In this document: in pieces, positions 8,200 through 17,761 of the stretch
Layout: each line of letters starts with the position of its first letter
Position numbering within the stretch: position 1 is the first letter of the stretch
Assembly (NCBI GenBank): GCA_937927575.1
Contig: CALBEE010000013.1
Location: forward strand, 1 to 59,665
Length of the DNA: 59,665 nt
Direction: 5' to 3'
DNA from: an uncultured Saprospiraceae bacterium
GTDB taxonomy: Bacteria > Bacteroidota > Bacteroidia > Chitinophagales > Saprospiraceae
Notes under the pieces: model-generated
Told to the model about the DNA's origin: nothing
Database searches by the model: none
The model's input: only the letters and a program-made list of their open reading frames with translations
Position numbers and translations under genes: made by a program

Positions 8200-9105
8200 C
8201 TAATCTTCTTGGAGCAAATCTAGGATTCGATTAAAATCACGATCATTACCAAATTTAATTACAAACTGACCTTTCCCTTTTCGATCACGCTTGATTTCGA
8301 CTTTAGTACCAAATTGATCACTTAATTCATCTCTAATTTCGATTACCTCTGGAGGAAGCGAAGGAGCGGAAGATGAACTTGAGGATGATGAGTTACCAGT
8401 ACTTGGTGATCCTCCACCTCTAATCAATTGTTCTAATGCTCTAACGGAAAGCTTATCTTCTACTGTGCGGTGAAAATAGGTTAGCTGTAAGGAAACATTG
8501 TCTACACCTGCTAATGCCCTAGCATGACCCATACTTATCTGATCTTTTTTGATGCCAGATTGTATTACTGGTGGTAGTTTTAAAAGTCGGATATAGTTGG
8601 TAATGGTACTTCTATTTTTTCCTACTCGATTACTCAATTCTTCGTGAGTCAAGTTGCATTCATCTATAAGTCTCTGGTAAGATATGGCTACCTCGACGGC
8701 ATTCAATTCAGCACGTTGGATGTTCTCTACTAATGCCATCTCCAGCATGCCTTGATCATCCGCAATACGGATGTATGCTGGCACTTGACTTAATCCAGCC
8801 ATCTTGGAGGCACGTAATCTACGTTCTCCAGATATGAGTTGAAATTTATTTCCACCCATAGACCTCACAGTGATAGGTTGGATCAATCCATAAGTTTTAA
8901 TGGATTTGGCAAGATTCATTAATTCTTCAGGATCAAATTCTGTTCTTGGTTGGTACGGATTGATCTCGATATCTTCTAAAGCAATTTCCGCTATATTACT
9001 ATTAAGCTCTTTTACTATTTCCTTAGTCTCAGGTAGTGGAGATTTGTCTTCTATATTTGATAGAAGTGCTCGTATTCCTCTGGATAATTCTTTCTTCTTT
9101 GCCAT
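8200..9105 (-). CDS. parB: Chromosome partitioning protein ParB
   Basis: ParB binds parS and, with CTP, spreads on DNA to organise and segregate the origin region. The 301 residues show the N-terminal CTPase/ParB domain with GERRLRAS at 93-100 and ENIQRAELN at 127-135, the helix-turn-helix at about 153-177 (ELSNRVGKNRSTITNYIRLLKLP), a Ser-rich linker at about 235-252, and a short C-terminal dimerisation domain. It lies 72 bp after parA on the same strand. I found no parS palindrome in the window. The usual Bacteroidota neighbour after parB (a DUF5683 gene) is displaced to 5073 on the other strand. Confidence 0.95.
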   Translation of the reverse strand: MAKKKELSRGIRALLSNIEDKSPLPETKEIVKELNSNIAEIALEDIEINPYQPRTEFDPEELMNLAKSIKTYGLIQPITVRSMGGNKFQLISGERRLRASKMAGLSQVPAYIRIADDQGMLEMALVENIQRAELNAVEVAISYQRLIDECNLTHEELSNRVGKNRSTITNYIRLLKLPPVIQSGIKKDQISMGHARALAGVDNVSLQLTYFHRTVEDKLSVRALEQLIRGGGSPSTGNSSSSSSSSAPSLPPEVIEIRDELSDQFGTKVEIKRDRKGKGQFVIKFGNDRDFNRILDLLQED

Positions 9106-9177
9106 GGTATAAAATTATTAATAAATAACCATTGCGGATGATTATTTAGCGAAGTGATTTCTAAATCTAGCTTGTAA

Positions 9178-9948
9178 TTAGTCTACTTCATTATTAGCTA
9201 GGAGTTCGGAAGCTAAATTCATAAAGTTGATGGCTCCTTTGCTTGCTGCATCATAGACGATTACTGGTTGTCCCATACTGGGTGCTTCGCCGACTTTAGA
9301 GTTTCTATGGATGATAGTTTTGAAAACATAATCCGTTACATGCTCTTGGACTTCACTAACTACCAATTTAGCCATTCTCAATCTCTTATCATACATGGAA
9401 AGTACAACACCTTCGATTTTTAGATCTGTATTGATACTACTTTGAATGAGCGATATGGTGTTCTTTAATTTGCCATAACCTTCTAGAGAGAAGAACTCAC
9501 ATTGTACGGGTACTAATACAGAATCTGCTGCTGTCAATGCGTTGATCGTTATTAATCCTAATGAAGGAAGACAATCGATAAAGATGAAATCATAATCGTC
9601 TTTTACAGCGTCTACTACTTTCTTCATTCTAAATTCTCGCTGTAATACGCTTGCGAGCTCAAGTTCTGCACCTACTAAATCTATAGAAGAAGGGATAAGG
9701 TCCAAATTCGGTGTTTCTGTAGATACGATAGCCAATTTCGGGTCTTCTTCATGTACCATCAGATCATAAATGTCTAATTGATCATCTTCAGTAGTGACTC
9801 CTACGCCAGAAGTAGCATTGGCCTGAGGGTCTGAGTCTATGATAAGCACTTTTTTGCCTAATACCGCCACCGCAGCGGCAATGTTGATTGTCGTCGTCGT
9901 TTTTCCAACTCCTCCTTTCTGATTAGCTAATGCTATTACTTTTCCCAT
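9178..9948 (-). CDS. parA: Chromosome partitioning ATPase ParA
   Basis: This is a 256-residue ParA/Soj P-loop ATPase that drives origin segregation with ParB. The deviant Walker A motif KGGVGKTT is at residues 11-18, with the signature Lys at 11; the Walker A' motif and the IDCLPSLG switch region follow. It begins with MGKVIALANQ, the standard start. A TAACTTTG box (minus strand, 9982-9989) lies about 35 bp upstream and could be the -7 element, although the -33 match is poor. parB follows, so this is a two-gene operon. Confidence 0.96.
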   Translation of the reverse strand: MGKVIALANQKGGVGKTTTTINIAAAVAVLGKKVLIIDSDPQANATSGVGVTTEDDQLDIYDLMVHEEDPKLAIVSTETPNLDLIPSSIDLVGAELELASVLQREFRMKKVVDAVKDDYDFIFIDCLPSLGLITINALTAADSVLVPVQCEFFSLEGYGKLKNTISLIQSSINTDLKIEGVVLSMYDKRLRMAKLVVSEVQEHVTDYVFKTIIHRNSKVGEAPSMGQPVIVYDAASKGAINFMNLASELLANNEVD

Positions 9949-10213
9949 ATATGGTATCTAGTGTTATAGTTTTCCGAAGCGCAAAGTTAATGGTTTGTAT
10001 AGGATATCATCATTTCCAGTATGAGAATGTCATATATGGTGAATAAGTTTCATATGACTCGCAAATCGGCATTTACTTTTTTCTATCATTAAGAACTGAT
10101 TGAAAGAAGGGTAGAAGGGCTTATTAAACGGAGGTAAGGATTCAATATTTATATCAGTATCTCAAACCTATCTTGATTAGTTGCGTTACATTTATTCATC
10201 AAAAATAAATTAT

Positions 10214-10750
10214 ATGATCTTAATATTATCGGGTACTAATCGCAAAGGAAGTAATACACGTAAAATCGCAGAGTATATATATAAGTCTATTACAGATATA
10301 AGCAGTGAAGAGGTGAAGTTTTTGTCTCTGGAAGATGTATCAGCGAGTATTAATCTAGCGAATATGTACAGCGGTGACGATATGCCTCAGGCATTAGTAG
10401 ACATCCAAGAAGAGTATGTCTTACCCGCAAATAAAATGATCATATTAAGTCCGGAGTACAATGGTAGTTTTGCAGGAGTACTCAAATTGTTTATCGATGC
10501 GATGTCTATGCGCAAGTATGCTGAAAACTTTAGAGGTAAGTCAAGTGCACTTATAGGCATCGCAAGTGGTCGTGCCGGTAATCTGAGAGGATTAGAGCAT
10601 CTCACTGGATTATTGAATTATCTAGGTATGCATGTACATCCTTCTAAGCTTCCTATTTCGAGTATAGAAAAGGTATTAGGTGATAATGATACTCCTGACG
10701 AGAGTACTCAAAAAGCGATAATGGATCTGCTCAATGCCTACTTAAAGTAG
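10214..10750 (+). CDS. NADPH-dependent FMN reductase-family protein
   Basis: The flavodoxin-like protein opens with the phosphate loop SGTNRKGSNT and has SPEYNGSFAGVLKLFIDAM, the PEYN motif that contacts the isoalloxazine ring in the NADPH-dependent FMN/azoreductase family. The predicted start is Met at 10214 (178 residues); the frame extends 11 codons further to 10181, but those residues do not match the family, which begins with a beta strand at once. It is a cytoplasmic flavoprotein whose natural electron acceptor is unknown. It converges on the SDR gene with a 75 bp gap. Confidence 0.88.
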   Translation: MILILSGTNRKGSNTRKIAEYIYKSITDISSEEVKFLSLEDVSASINLANMYSGDDMPQALVDIQEEYVLPANKMIILSPEYNGSFAGVLKLFIDAMSMRKYAENFRGKSSALIGIASGRAGNLRGLEHLTGLLNYLGMHVHPSKLPISSIEKVLGDNDTPDESTQKAIMDLLNAYLK

Positions 10751-10825
10751 AGGATCCAATTATATCCTTCTTAAGTCTTTTGTTTTTCCATTGGAAGATG
10801 AAGTGGCTTTATGTCTTTATACAAA

Positions 10826-11605
10826 TTAACTTCTTCCGGTTCGATGTATCTGAGTACTGCTAGCTTGTTGTCTACCCATCATAAGGACGTCTTGGATATT
10901 GACATGTTGCGGTTGACTTGCTACGAAATAAATCGTTCTTGCTACATCTCGACTAGTAAGTGGGTTGTAGTCTTCATAAATTTTGGCTTTATTTTTATCT
11001 CCATCAAATCGATTGAGGGAAAACTCAGTTTCTTCTACGGCACCTGGAGAAATTTGACTAACCTTTAGGCCGTATTGTGTTAGATCAAGTCTCATTCCTT
11101 TGGTAAGAGCATCCACAGCATGCTTAGTTGCACAATAGACATTTCCTTTAGGATAAACTTCATGTCCGGCAGTACTACATATGTTTATGATATGACCATT
11201 ACCTCTTTTGACCATTCCGGGAGCAACAAGACGTGTCATATATAGAAGTCCTTTGATATTGGTATCGATCATCGTTTCCCAGTCGATTAATTTTCCTTTG
11301 TGGATAGGGTCAAATCCTTTGGCTAGTCCTGCATTATTAATAAGGATATCAATTTTTTTCCAATTAGAATCTAAAGAGCCAAAAGCTTTTTTGGTTGCTG
11401 AGGAATTTCTAATGTCAAAGTTTAAAATCTTCACCTTTATGGCATACTTACGCTTATATTTTTTCTTGAGTTCTTCTAATATAGATAACCTTCTTCCTGT
11501 AAGCACAAGATTGTAACCTTGCTTTGCAAATTTTGCGGAAGTGGCTTTACCTATTCCACTAGTGGCTCCAGTAATTAATACAATTTTAGAATATGGTGCT
11601 TTCAT
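10826..11605 (-). CDS. Short-chain dehydrogenase/reductase (YdfG-like)
   Basis: The protein is a classical SDR of 259 residues: the nucleotide loop TGATSGIG at 12-19, with Arg38-Arg39 after strand 2 suggesting NADP(H), NNAG at 90-93, and the catalytic Ser144, Tyr157 and Lys161 (STAG, YCATK). The arrangement resembles YdfG, the 3-hydroxy acid/L-allo-threonine dehydrogenase group, but substrate cannot be fixed from sequence. It ends with a basic tail. The TlpA-like gene lies 26 bp upstream in the same direction, so they may share a transcript. Confidence 0.9.
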   Translation of the reverse strand: MKAPYSKIVLITGATSGIGKATSAKFAKQGYNLVLTGRRLSILEELKKKYKRKYAIKVKILNFDIRNSSATKKAFGSLDSNWKKIDILINNAGLAKGFDPIHKGKLIDWETMIDTNIKGLLYMTRLVAPGMVKRGNGHIINICSTAGHEVYPKGNVYCATKHAVDALTKGMRLDLTQYGLKVSQISPGAVEETEFSLNRFDGDKNKAKIYEDYNPLTSRDVARTIYFVASQPQHVNIQDVLMMGRQQASSTQIHRTGRS

Positions 11606-11631
11606 TTTGTAAGTGCTAAGTAATTAAAAGG

Positions 11632-12942
11632 TTAAATTTTTTCGCTTCTAAGTTCTGAAATGATATTATCAAAGTCTCTAACGAATTTATCATATTCGTC
11701 TGTGGCCGGGCCTGCAAATCCAGTATGAATTTTTCTGATCTTATTGCGTCGGTCGACAAAGATTAAAGTAGGGTAAGAAAGAATGCCACTCAACTGTGGT
11801 AACTTTTCGCTGGCTTTACTTTTGCTCGCAGAAGTGCCACCCAGGAGTACTTGATAAGGAACCTTCCATTTTTCTTTAAATCGACGTAAAGCTTCCATAC
11901 TTTTTGCCTCTTCTTTATATCTCTCAAAACCAATTGAAATCACTCCGATATCATCCGGAGTATTTTTATTAAGATAATCTAGTAGGAAGGTAGTTTCATC
12001 TTTGCAGTTTGGACACCAGGTACCCATTATTTTCACCAATTTTATTTTGCCCTTATACGCTTCATCAGTGAGGCTTACCATCGATCCATCAGTACTGGGA
12101 AAAGTAAAGTTAAATGCCTGTCCGGTTAAATCGGTTGTCATTTCAAATGCGTCACCTAATTTAAAGTCTTCATTTCTTTTGGCTACCCAAGGAGACTTGT
12201 AATGCTTTCCTGACCTGAATTCGCCTACAAGATTTCCATCGTCCATAATTTTTCCAGTAAAAAGAAAAGCATGAGCGCCATCAAATGTAGACAAGTATAA
12301 TTTATTGCCTTGAACAGTACCTTCTAAAAATCTATAATCGCCGGTTTCTGTTTTGAATGTACCTGTGATTTTATTTCCGTCTTGTTCAAACATTCCAATG
12401 GCTGGATATTCATCTTCTTTACCAGCCTCAAAAGCAGTTTCCCATTTTCCAGTAAGATCGGCCGTTGGTGTTTTTTTAAGATCTTTGAATCTGTCACCTA
12501 CAGCATGATAAGCCTTGAAAGGAATACTGTATCCAGGCTTATAGTTTACAAACCAATCGCCTTCTATAATTCCATCTTCGTATAATGCCTTTATATAGGT
12601 ATCAAAAACAGGGAAATTTATAATAAGCGTATCCTTTGCAGTTTTACGATCTAAGCCATAGATGATATCACTTACTTCTATTTTTTCTTCACCATTCATT
12701 ATTTCAATGTGGAAAGTATTGGGATCGTCGTATACTACATTAAATTGAAATGGTAGATCTGCTTCATTTTGCACAGCTGTACCTACTTCTTCTTCTACGG
12801 CCACTACATCTGTACCTGCTTCTAATTTCAGAACACCGCGCCATAGTCCTGGCGGAAGTTTGGTGAAAGCTTTATTGGTTTCGATACAAGACGAAAAAGA
12901 AATGATCGTGGCTAGAAATAAAAATAAATGCTGAATGCGCAT
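11632..12942 (-). CDS. TlpA-type thioredoxin lipoprotein with N-terminal beta domain
   Basis: The 436-residue protein starts with a lipoprotein signal (SFSSCIE; lipidated Cys at 19). About 250 residues of beta-rich sequence follow with a GNKITGTFKTETGDYRFLEGT-type repeat, seen in many Bacteroidota TlpA/DsbE-like proteins. The C-terminal thioredoxin domain has the redox motif CPNC in GTWCPNCKDE near residue 308. The likely role is thiol-disulfide exchange at the cell envelope, for example in cytochrome c maturation or oxidative stress. A strong hairpin terminator at 13016-13055 separates it from the gene upstream. Confidence 0.88.
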   Translation of the reverse strand: MRIQHLFLFLATIISFSSCIETNKAFTKLPPGLWRGVLKLEAGTDVVAVEEEVGTAVQNEADLPFQFNVVYDDPNTFHIEIMNGEEKIEVSDIIYGLDRKTAKDTLIINFPVFDTYIKALYEDGIIEGDWFVNYKPGYSIPFKAYHAVGDRFKDLKKTPTADLTGKWETAFEAGKEDEYPAIGMFEQDGNKITGTFKTETGDYRFLEGTVQGNKLYLSTFDGAHAFLFTGKIMDDGNLVGEFRSGKHYKSPWVAKRNEDFKLGDAFEMTTDLTGQAFNFTFPSTDGSMVSLTDEAYKGKIKLVKIMGTWCPNCKDETTFLLDYLNKNTPDDIGVISIGFERYKEEAKSMEALRRFKEKWKVPYQVLLGGTSASKSKASEKLPQLSGILSYPTLIFVDRRNKIRKIHTGFAGPATDEYDKFVRDFDNIISELRSEKI

Positions 12943-13015
12943 AGAAATAATTTTATGAATTTTTTTTTTAGTAAAGCTATATAGTGTCTTTGGCCTTTCC
13001 CTTATACAATAAAGT

Positions 13016-13055
13016 AAAAAGGTACTTGTTCAAATAGTGACCAAGTACCTTTTTT
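13016..13055 (-). terminator. Intrinsic terminator, possibly bidirectional
   Basis: AAAAAGGTACTTG at 13016-13028 is the exact complement of CAAGTACCTTTTT at 13042-13054, with a 13-base loop. Read on the minus strand, it follows the stop of the 13085 gene and ends in a T-run; it also has a T-run on the plus strand. It should end the 13085-16198 transcript before the TlpA gene. Confidence 0.88.
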
Positions 13056-13084
13056 AATAAATAACTTTGAAGTCACATATGCAA

Positions 13085-13609
13085 CTATCCTTTACTTCCT
13101 TTGAAGTGGTTGTCTTTGTATTTGAATAGAACATTGAAAGAGGTAAGGCTTCCATAAATTCTTGTAATATATTGTTGGAGGTTTACTTTTTCTTCATCAC
13201 TCATACTGGAAGAATTAATTCGTTGCTCCATTACTCTTAGTCGATCTCTAACCATCACTATTTTATGAAAAAAAGAATCGATAGACATCTCTTTGCTTTT
13301 CAGATTATCATCTCCAGGCTTTAGAATTAATAGACCATCGTCCCACTTATCACCAAGCTCTACTGTCTCGGTGCTTCCCATCCATAGCTTCATGATCTTT
13401 GCAAGTGCCTCTTCAGCTCCATTGAGTGTTTCTTCTGCACTTGCTTCTATGTGCTCTATGATTTCCCACTCACTATAGTTTCTTCCTACATGCTTTATGC
13501 CATCTCGCATGAAGCAGACTTTGTAGGCAGCGACATCTACTTTAATGATAGCACCTTCACCATGAGCGGGATGCTTTACTCTAGTTCCTATTCCTAGTAT
13601 TTCACTCAT
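13085..13609 (-). CDS. Hypothetical protein with SH3/Tudor-like N-terminus
   Basis: The 174-residue cytoplasmic protein begins with a small beta barrel-like segment (GIGTRVKHPAHGEGAIIKVD, then KVCFMRDGIKHVGRNY) reminiscent of Tudor/KOW or CarD-type SH3 folds. The rest is helical and charged (ERLRVMEQRIN-type). No named family is certain. It starts 15 bp after the stop of the T9SS BNR protein and is clearly in its operon, ending at the terminator at 13016. What links a small cytoplasmic protein to that large exported protein is not visible. Confidence 0.75.
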   Translation of the reverse strand: MSEILGIGTRVKHPAHGEGAIIKVDVAAYKVCFMRDGIKHVGRNYSEWEIIEHIEASAEETLNGAEEALAKIMKLWMGSTETVELGDKWDDGLLILKPGDDNLKSKEMSIDSFFHKIVMVRDRLRVMEQRINSSSMSDEEKVNLQQYITRIYGSLTSFNVLFKYKDNHFKGSKG

Positions 13610-13624
13610 TTAATTTCTACAATA

Positions 13625-16198
13625 TTAAATTTTAATAATTTTTTGAGCATATTGCTTTTTACTATTGATCAACTGGATAATATAATTTCCAGCACTCAGA
13701 TTACTCACATCAAAAGTAGTATTATTAGATTCAATGTTTACGATAGATTGACTCATTACTTTTCCATTAATATCAATCACTCTTGCTGTAAATATTTCGT
13801 TCTCAATGTCTTCGATACTGAGAGTAACCATATCGGTTGCAGGATTAGGGAAGATATTGAGATCTGAAGTGTTTACTTCGATGTCTTTAGTATCTACAAA
13901 TTGTTCGTCGATCTTGAAGTCCCAAATGCCTCTTCCGTATGTACCAAACCTCGCAGTACGAATATCTTCTAAATATTCAACGCTCCAATACCTTTGAGTG
14001 GGTGTGTTAGCACCAGAAAGATCATACCATTGCTCATCTTCTACGATGTATACATAGGGCCCTGCCTCAGTAGCTGCGTATAACAAAGATTCGTCTTCAT
14101 TTGCTACCATATTAAATACTAAAGTCGGTGGAAGTCCTTGACCCATATCGGTCCATGTCTTTCCTTTGTCTTCCGATTTATAAACTGCTGGTCCAAAATA
14201 TCCACTTCCACAGAAATAGACTACATCCTCATTTTGAGCAGAAGGTAATATTCCTGATCCGTATAAATATTGAGCACCCGGTCCTATGATATTACTTCGT
14301 TCAAAGGTTACACCTCTATCCGTAGAAGTAAAGAACCTTCCATTAGTAGTGGTGATATACCATAAATTCTCGTCCAGAGGAGAAGTCATCATGGCTGAGA
14401 TGGTACCATCGTCGATAAAGTCGAAAGGCATATTTTCCGCAGAGATTTCTCCAAATTCGTAAGTCATTTTGATAATGTGTGATCCACTTCCTCCATCGAC
14501 ACTTCCGCCTGCCATATACATAATATCTTTAGTAGGATCTGGATCAGCCATCATGGGCGGAATCCATACCGTTTCATTTTCTGATTCTACAGTCCATCCG
14601 GCAGTAGGGCCCTGTGAAGTTGGATTTTCATAGAAACTTGCAGCACCTCCAGGATAAACAGTCCATACATTTGTACCATTATTTGTGAATTCAATATGAC
14701 CATAGTCACCAGAAATAATTTGCTCGAAACCAGCAATTTCTTCATTATCTAATAAGATTCCTTTTTGAAATCCTTGGTCTTGAGAACCAGCAAATACCCA
14801 TTCTGGACTTGATGGTAAAGTACGAACATCATAATATTGCGCCGTATTTAATCCGTATAATCCGATATTGGTATTGTCTTTTCCATAGTTGCGACTCATG
14901 CTTATGCCACCATGGTTATTGATGAGCATAAATGGCTCGCCATCTTCATCAATATACTCTTCGAAAGACATTATATCTGCATGAAGTTTAGTGACTATAT
15001 TTTGGTAGTACTCCCACCATTCATTGATGATTTGCCAATTTCTTCCACCATTATTAGAGCGATATGCGTTTACAGCGCCTAGTACTATATTGTCAGGATC
15101 TGAAGGCGATATATAAATACCCACTTCCCAAGGTGTAACCGGTAAGACGGAAAGTAATTCCCAAGATTCACCCAGATTACTTGATTTATAAAGTTCGTTG
15201 GCTTCATTGTAAGAATACATTCTAAGGGTATCATCCACTAAGATTACATCTAGATTTATTCTCCCTAATTCGCCTGAACCGATTTCACTACTATTGTTTA
15301 TAGTGTCGAAATTTTCATCTTCTGCATTCCATTGTAAGATTCTACTTTCATTTACATTTCTCTGCTCAAGCACAAAGAGTTCATTACTATTACCCACTCT
15401 TGCTAATGATAAATTTCTATTATCTGAAGTTGCAAATGATCTTTCTTGTCTGAAGTCTACCTCTTCTACATTAGATCTTTGGATAGTAATAGCATCATTC
15501 CATCCCTCTCTACTCAAAAAGAATATTTCATCAATACCTGTAGTTTCATTTTTTACTACATGGACATCTGTAAGGCGGCTGCCACTACCAGTTTCCCAAC
15601 TGGATGCAGGTTCCCATGTAATACCATCATCATCAGAATAGTATGGACGATTATTGATGCTTGCTATAATTCTGAAAGTTCCATCTTGAAGATGAGCTAC
15701 TTCCAAAAGACCTGCAGAAAATTGTATTTCTTGATTGAGGACTTCCCATAAAAAACCACTAAGATTTCCGCGCCATAAGGTACCGCCATCAGATATCGCG
15801 TAAAGTGCAGCTGTTGTATTGTCATAAGCCGTAATACGCACATTTCCGGCTACCTCAGAGGCGCCTCTTTCTGACCATGCTCCTTCTAGTTTTCCATCTG
15901 CTACAGGTTCGATGTCGCCTCTGGTGGTAATTTCTTTTTTTCTTCTCAGCTTGTCCTGATATGCTGACATCATATTGTCATGCTCTACCATTCTCCAATC
16001 TACACCTTCTTCTGTTTTGTGCATGAGATCAAACCAAGCTTCACGTTTAGTTTTATTGTCACCTTCTTCCATATCCATCTTTACAATGGTACCGTCGGTT
16101 GGTGCAGGTAGTTCACTTTGAGGCACTTCATTATTACTTAACCAATAATAACCAAGGGCTAGAAGTGGCAACAACAAAAGAATTCCATATTTCTTCAT
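13625..16198 (-). CDS. T9SS-exported sortilin/BNR-type beta-propeller protein
   Basis: The 857-residue protein has an N-terminal membrane or signal segment (MKKYGILLLLPLLALGYYWL), a large body with repeated Asp-box/BNR words (SDDGITWEP, SSNLGESWELL, SNNGGRNWQII, STDRGVTFERS, SEDKGKTWTDM), and a C-terminal type A sorting domain of about 75 residues (NIFPNPATDMVTLSIED to SAGNYIIQLINS, then QKIIKI). The body should fold as one or two beta-propellers like VPS10/sortilin or GH74-type proteins. T9SS would release it or anchor it on the cell surface. No catalytic residues could be assigned. The small 13085 gene follows after 15 bp. Confidence 0.9.
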   Translation of the reverse strand: MKKYGILLLLPLLALGYYWLSNNEVPQSELPAPTDGTIVKMDMEEGDNKTKREAWFDLMHKTEEGVDWRMVEHDNMMSAYQDKLRRKKEITTRGDIEPVADGKLEGAWSERGASEVAGNVRITAYDNTTAALYAISDGGTLWRGNLSGFLWEVLNQEIQFSAGLLEVAHLQDGTFRIIASINNRPYYSDDDGITWEPASSWETGSGSRLTDVHVVKNETTGIDEIFFLSREGWNDAITIQRSNVEEVDFRQERSFATSDNRNLSLARVGNSNELFVLEQRNVNESRILQWNAEDENFDTINNSSEIGSGELGRINLDVILVDDTLRMYSYNEANELYKSSNLGESWELLSVLPVTPWEVGIYISPSDPDNIVLGAVNAYRSNNGGRNWQIINEWWEYYQNIVTKLHADIMSFEEYIDEDGEPFMLINNHGGISMSRNYGKDNTNIGLYGLNTAQYYDVRTLPSSPEWVFAGSQDQGFQKGILLDNEEIAGFEQIISGDYGHIEFTNNGTNVWTVYPGGAASFYENPTSQGPTAGWTVESENETVWIPPMMADPDPTKDIMYMAGGSVDGGSGSHIIKMTYEFGEISAENMPFDFIDDGTISAMMTSPLDENLWYITTTNGRFFTSTDRGVTFERSNIIGPGAQYLYGSGILPSAQNEDVVYFCGSGYFGPAVYKSEDKGKTWTDMGQGLPPTLVFNMVANEDESLLYAATEAGPYVYIVEDEQWYDLSGANTPTQRYWSVEYLEDIRTARFGTYGRGIWDFKIDEQFVDTKDIEVNTSDLNIFPNPATDMVTLSIEDIENEIFTARVIDINGKVMSQSIVNIESNNTTFDVSNLSAGNYIIQLINSKKQYAQKIIKI

Positions 16199-16302
16199 AG
16201 TATTATATTTAGTAACAGATCTACAATGATAGCGAAAATCAGATTTTGAAATGTAAGCGTTTTGTATATTTTAACTGCTATAGATTCTATATGACATAAA
16301 AG

Positions 16303-17613
16303 TTATTTCTGATAGTTATCATCCCATTCCTTGGGACTAGGCGCGCCTATTTTTCCCACAGACTTTGCCACTAACATACTTACTGTAGCATCACCTGTGA
16401 CATTGATCACTGTACGACACATATCTAATGGTCTATCCACTGCAAATATTAGAGCTATTCCTATTGCGAGAGACTCAGGTGGAAGTCCTAAGGCTTCTAA
16501 AACGATCACCAACATAATCATTCCTGCTCCGGGTACTGCTGCAGAACCAATGGAGGCTAGAGTAGCGGTGAGTATGATGGTAAGTTGATCACCAAATCCT
16601 AGTTGAAATCCTGTGACTTGACAAATGAAAACTGCTGCTACGGCTTGGTATAAGCTAGTACCATCCATATTTACTGTAGCTCCAACGGGTAATACAAAAC
16701 TACTTACTTCTTGGTCTACACCGAGATGTTCTTCTACTCGCTCCATTGTGACAGGTAGGGTAGCGGCACTACTGCTTGTTGAAAAAGCCAGTAATTGCGC
16801 AGGGCTAAATTTACTTAAGAAAAAGCCTGGAGAATATCCGATTCTTGTGGCGATGACAATAAGATAGATGACTACCATTAATGCCAAGCCCAGTACTACC
16901 GTAAGCGCATATTTAGCTAGGGCTACGAATAATTCCGGATTGGCAATCTCCGTGATCAATGAAGCAATGAGTGCAAATACTGCGATAGGCGCCATTAGCA
17001 TAATGAGATCTACCATTTTTAGCACTACTTCATTCAATCCATCAAAAAAAGCTTTTACAGGTTTGGACTGTTCTGGCTTAATTAATAATAAACTGATGCC
17101 GAAGAAGATCACGAAGAAAATCACCTGAAGCATACTGCCGTTACTTGAGGCAGCCTTGAAGAAATTATCCGGTACCATATCAACTAAAAATTGCAATGGT
17201 CCTCTCTCTGCAGCTGAGCCGGCAGAACTGATTTTATCACTTGCCTTATCACCATATGCGCCTGAAATTTCCGCCATAAGTTCAGGAGATATGCTGTTTC
17301 CGGGATTTACTAGATTCACTACAATAAGTCCAATGCTTATAGCGATAACTGTAGACATGATATATAGGAGAATGGTTCTCAGCCCAATGGTTTTGAATTT
17401 AGAGATATCTTGTAGATCTGAAATACCCTTAATAAGAGAGGCTACTATAAGAGGTATTGCGATTAATTTGAGCAGATTGATAAAAATCTTTCCTATGGGT
17501 TTAATCCAATCAGCAGTAAATTTTTCTCCTCCGACTTGTGTCATTAGGTAGCCGAAAATTGCACCCAGTACCATTCCGATTATAATCTTCCAATGTAAAG
17601 CCAGTTTCCCCAT
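16303..17613 (-). CDS. Dicarboxylate/amino acid:cation symporter
   Basis: The 436 residues have the GltP/DctA (DAACS) fold: about eight membrane helices, the Ser-rich re-entrant loop (AFSTSSSAATLPVTM), the NMDGTSLYQ motif of TM7, and the second re-entrant loop near GSAAVPGAGMIML. Members import glutamate, aspartate or C4-dicarboxylates with H+ or Na+ across the inner membrane. AVDRPLDMCRTVINVTGD in TM8 holds the substrate-binding Asp, Arg and Asn positions; the Arg favours an acidic amino acid or dicarboxylate substrate. It appears monocistronic. Confidence 0.93.
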   Translation of the reverse strand: MGKLALHWKIIIGMVLGAIFGYLMTQVGGEKFTADWIKPIGKIFINLLKLIAIPLIVASLIKGISDLQDISKFKTIGLRTILLYIMSTVIAISIGLIVVNLVNPGNSISPELMAEISGAYGDKASDKISSAGSAAERGPLQFLVDMVPDNFFKAASSNGSMLQVIFFVIFFGISLLLIKPEQSKPVKAFFDGLNEVVLKMVDLIMLMAPIAVFALIASLITEIANPELFVALAKYALTVVLGLALMVVIYLIVIATRIGYSPGFFLSKFSPAQLLAFSTSSSAATLPVTMERVEEHLGVDQEVSSFVLPVGATVNMDGTSLYQAVAAVFICQVTGFQLGFGDQLTIILTATLASIGSAAVPGAGMIMLVIVLEALGLPPESLAIGIALIFAVDRPLDMCRTVINVTGDATVSMLVAKSVGKIGAPSPKEWDDNYQK

Positions 17614-17702
17614 GTAGTTGGTTTTTTTTGATTTCTAACGTTATTACAAGCTAAAGTAAGGTTTTGAAACGGCTTTCTGATGCTAAGCTTAAACATCCAT
17701 AT

Positions 17703-17736
17703 AAAAAAAGGGATAACCTCAATGAGATTATCCCTT
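17703..17736 (-). terminator. Intrinsic terminator of rpmI-rplT
   Basis: AAGGGATAA at 17708-17716 pairs with TTATCCCTT at 17728-17736, with CCTC/GAG extending the stem inward. On the minus strand it lies 26 bp after the rplT stop and is followed by seven T residues (17703-17709). Confidence 0.9.
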
Positions 17737-17761
17737 CTGTATTTTATGATGAAGCTAAAGC

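Noticed and set aside
8200..10213. A parS site near parAB
   Set aside because: I looked for TGTTTCACGTGAAACA-like or GTTCCACGTGGAAC-like palindromes and found none.
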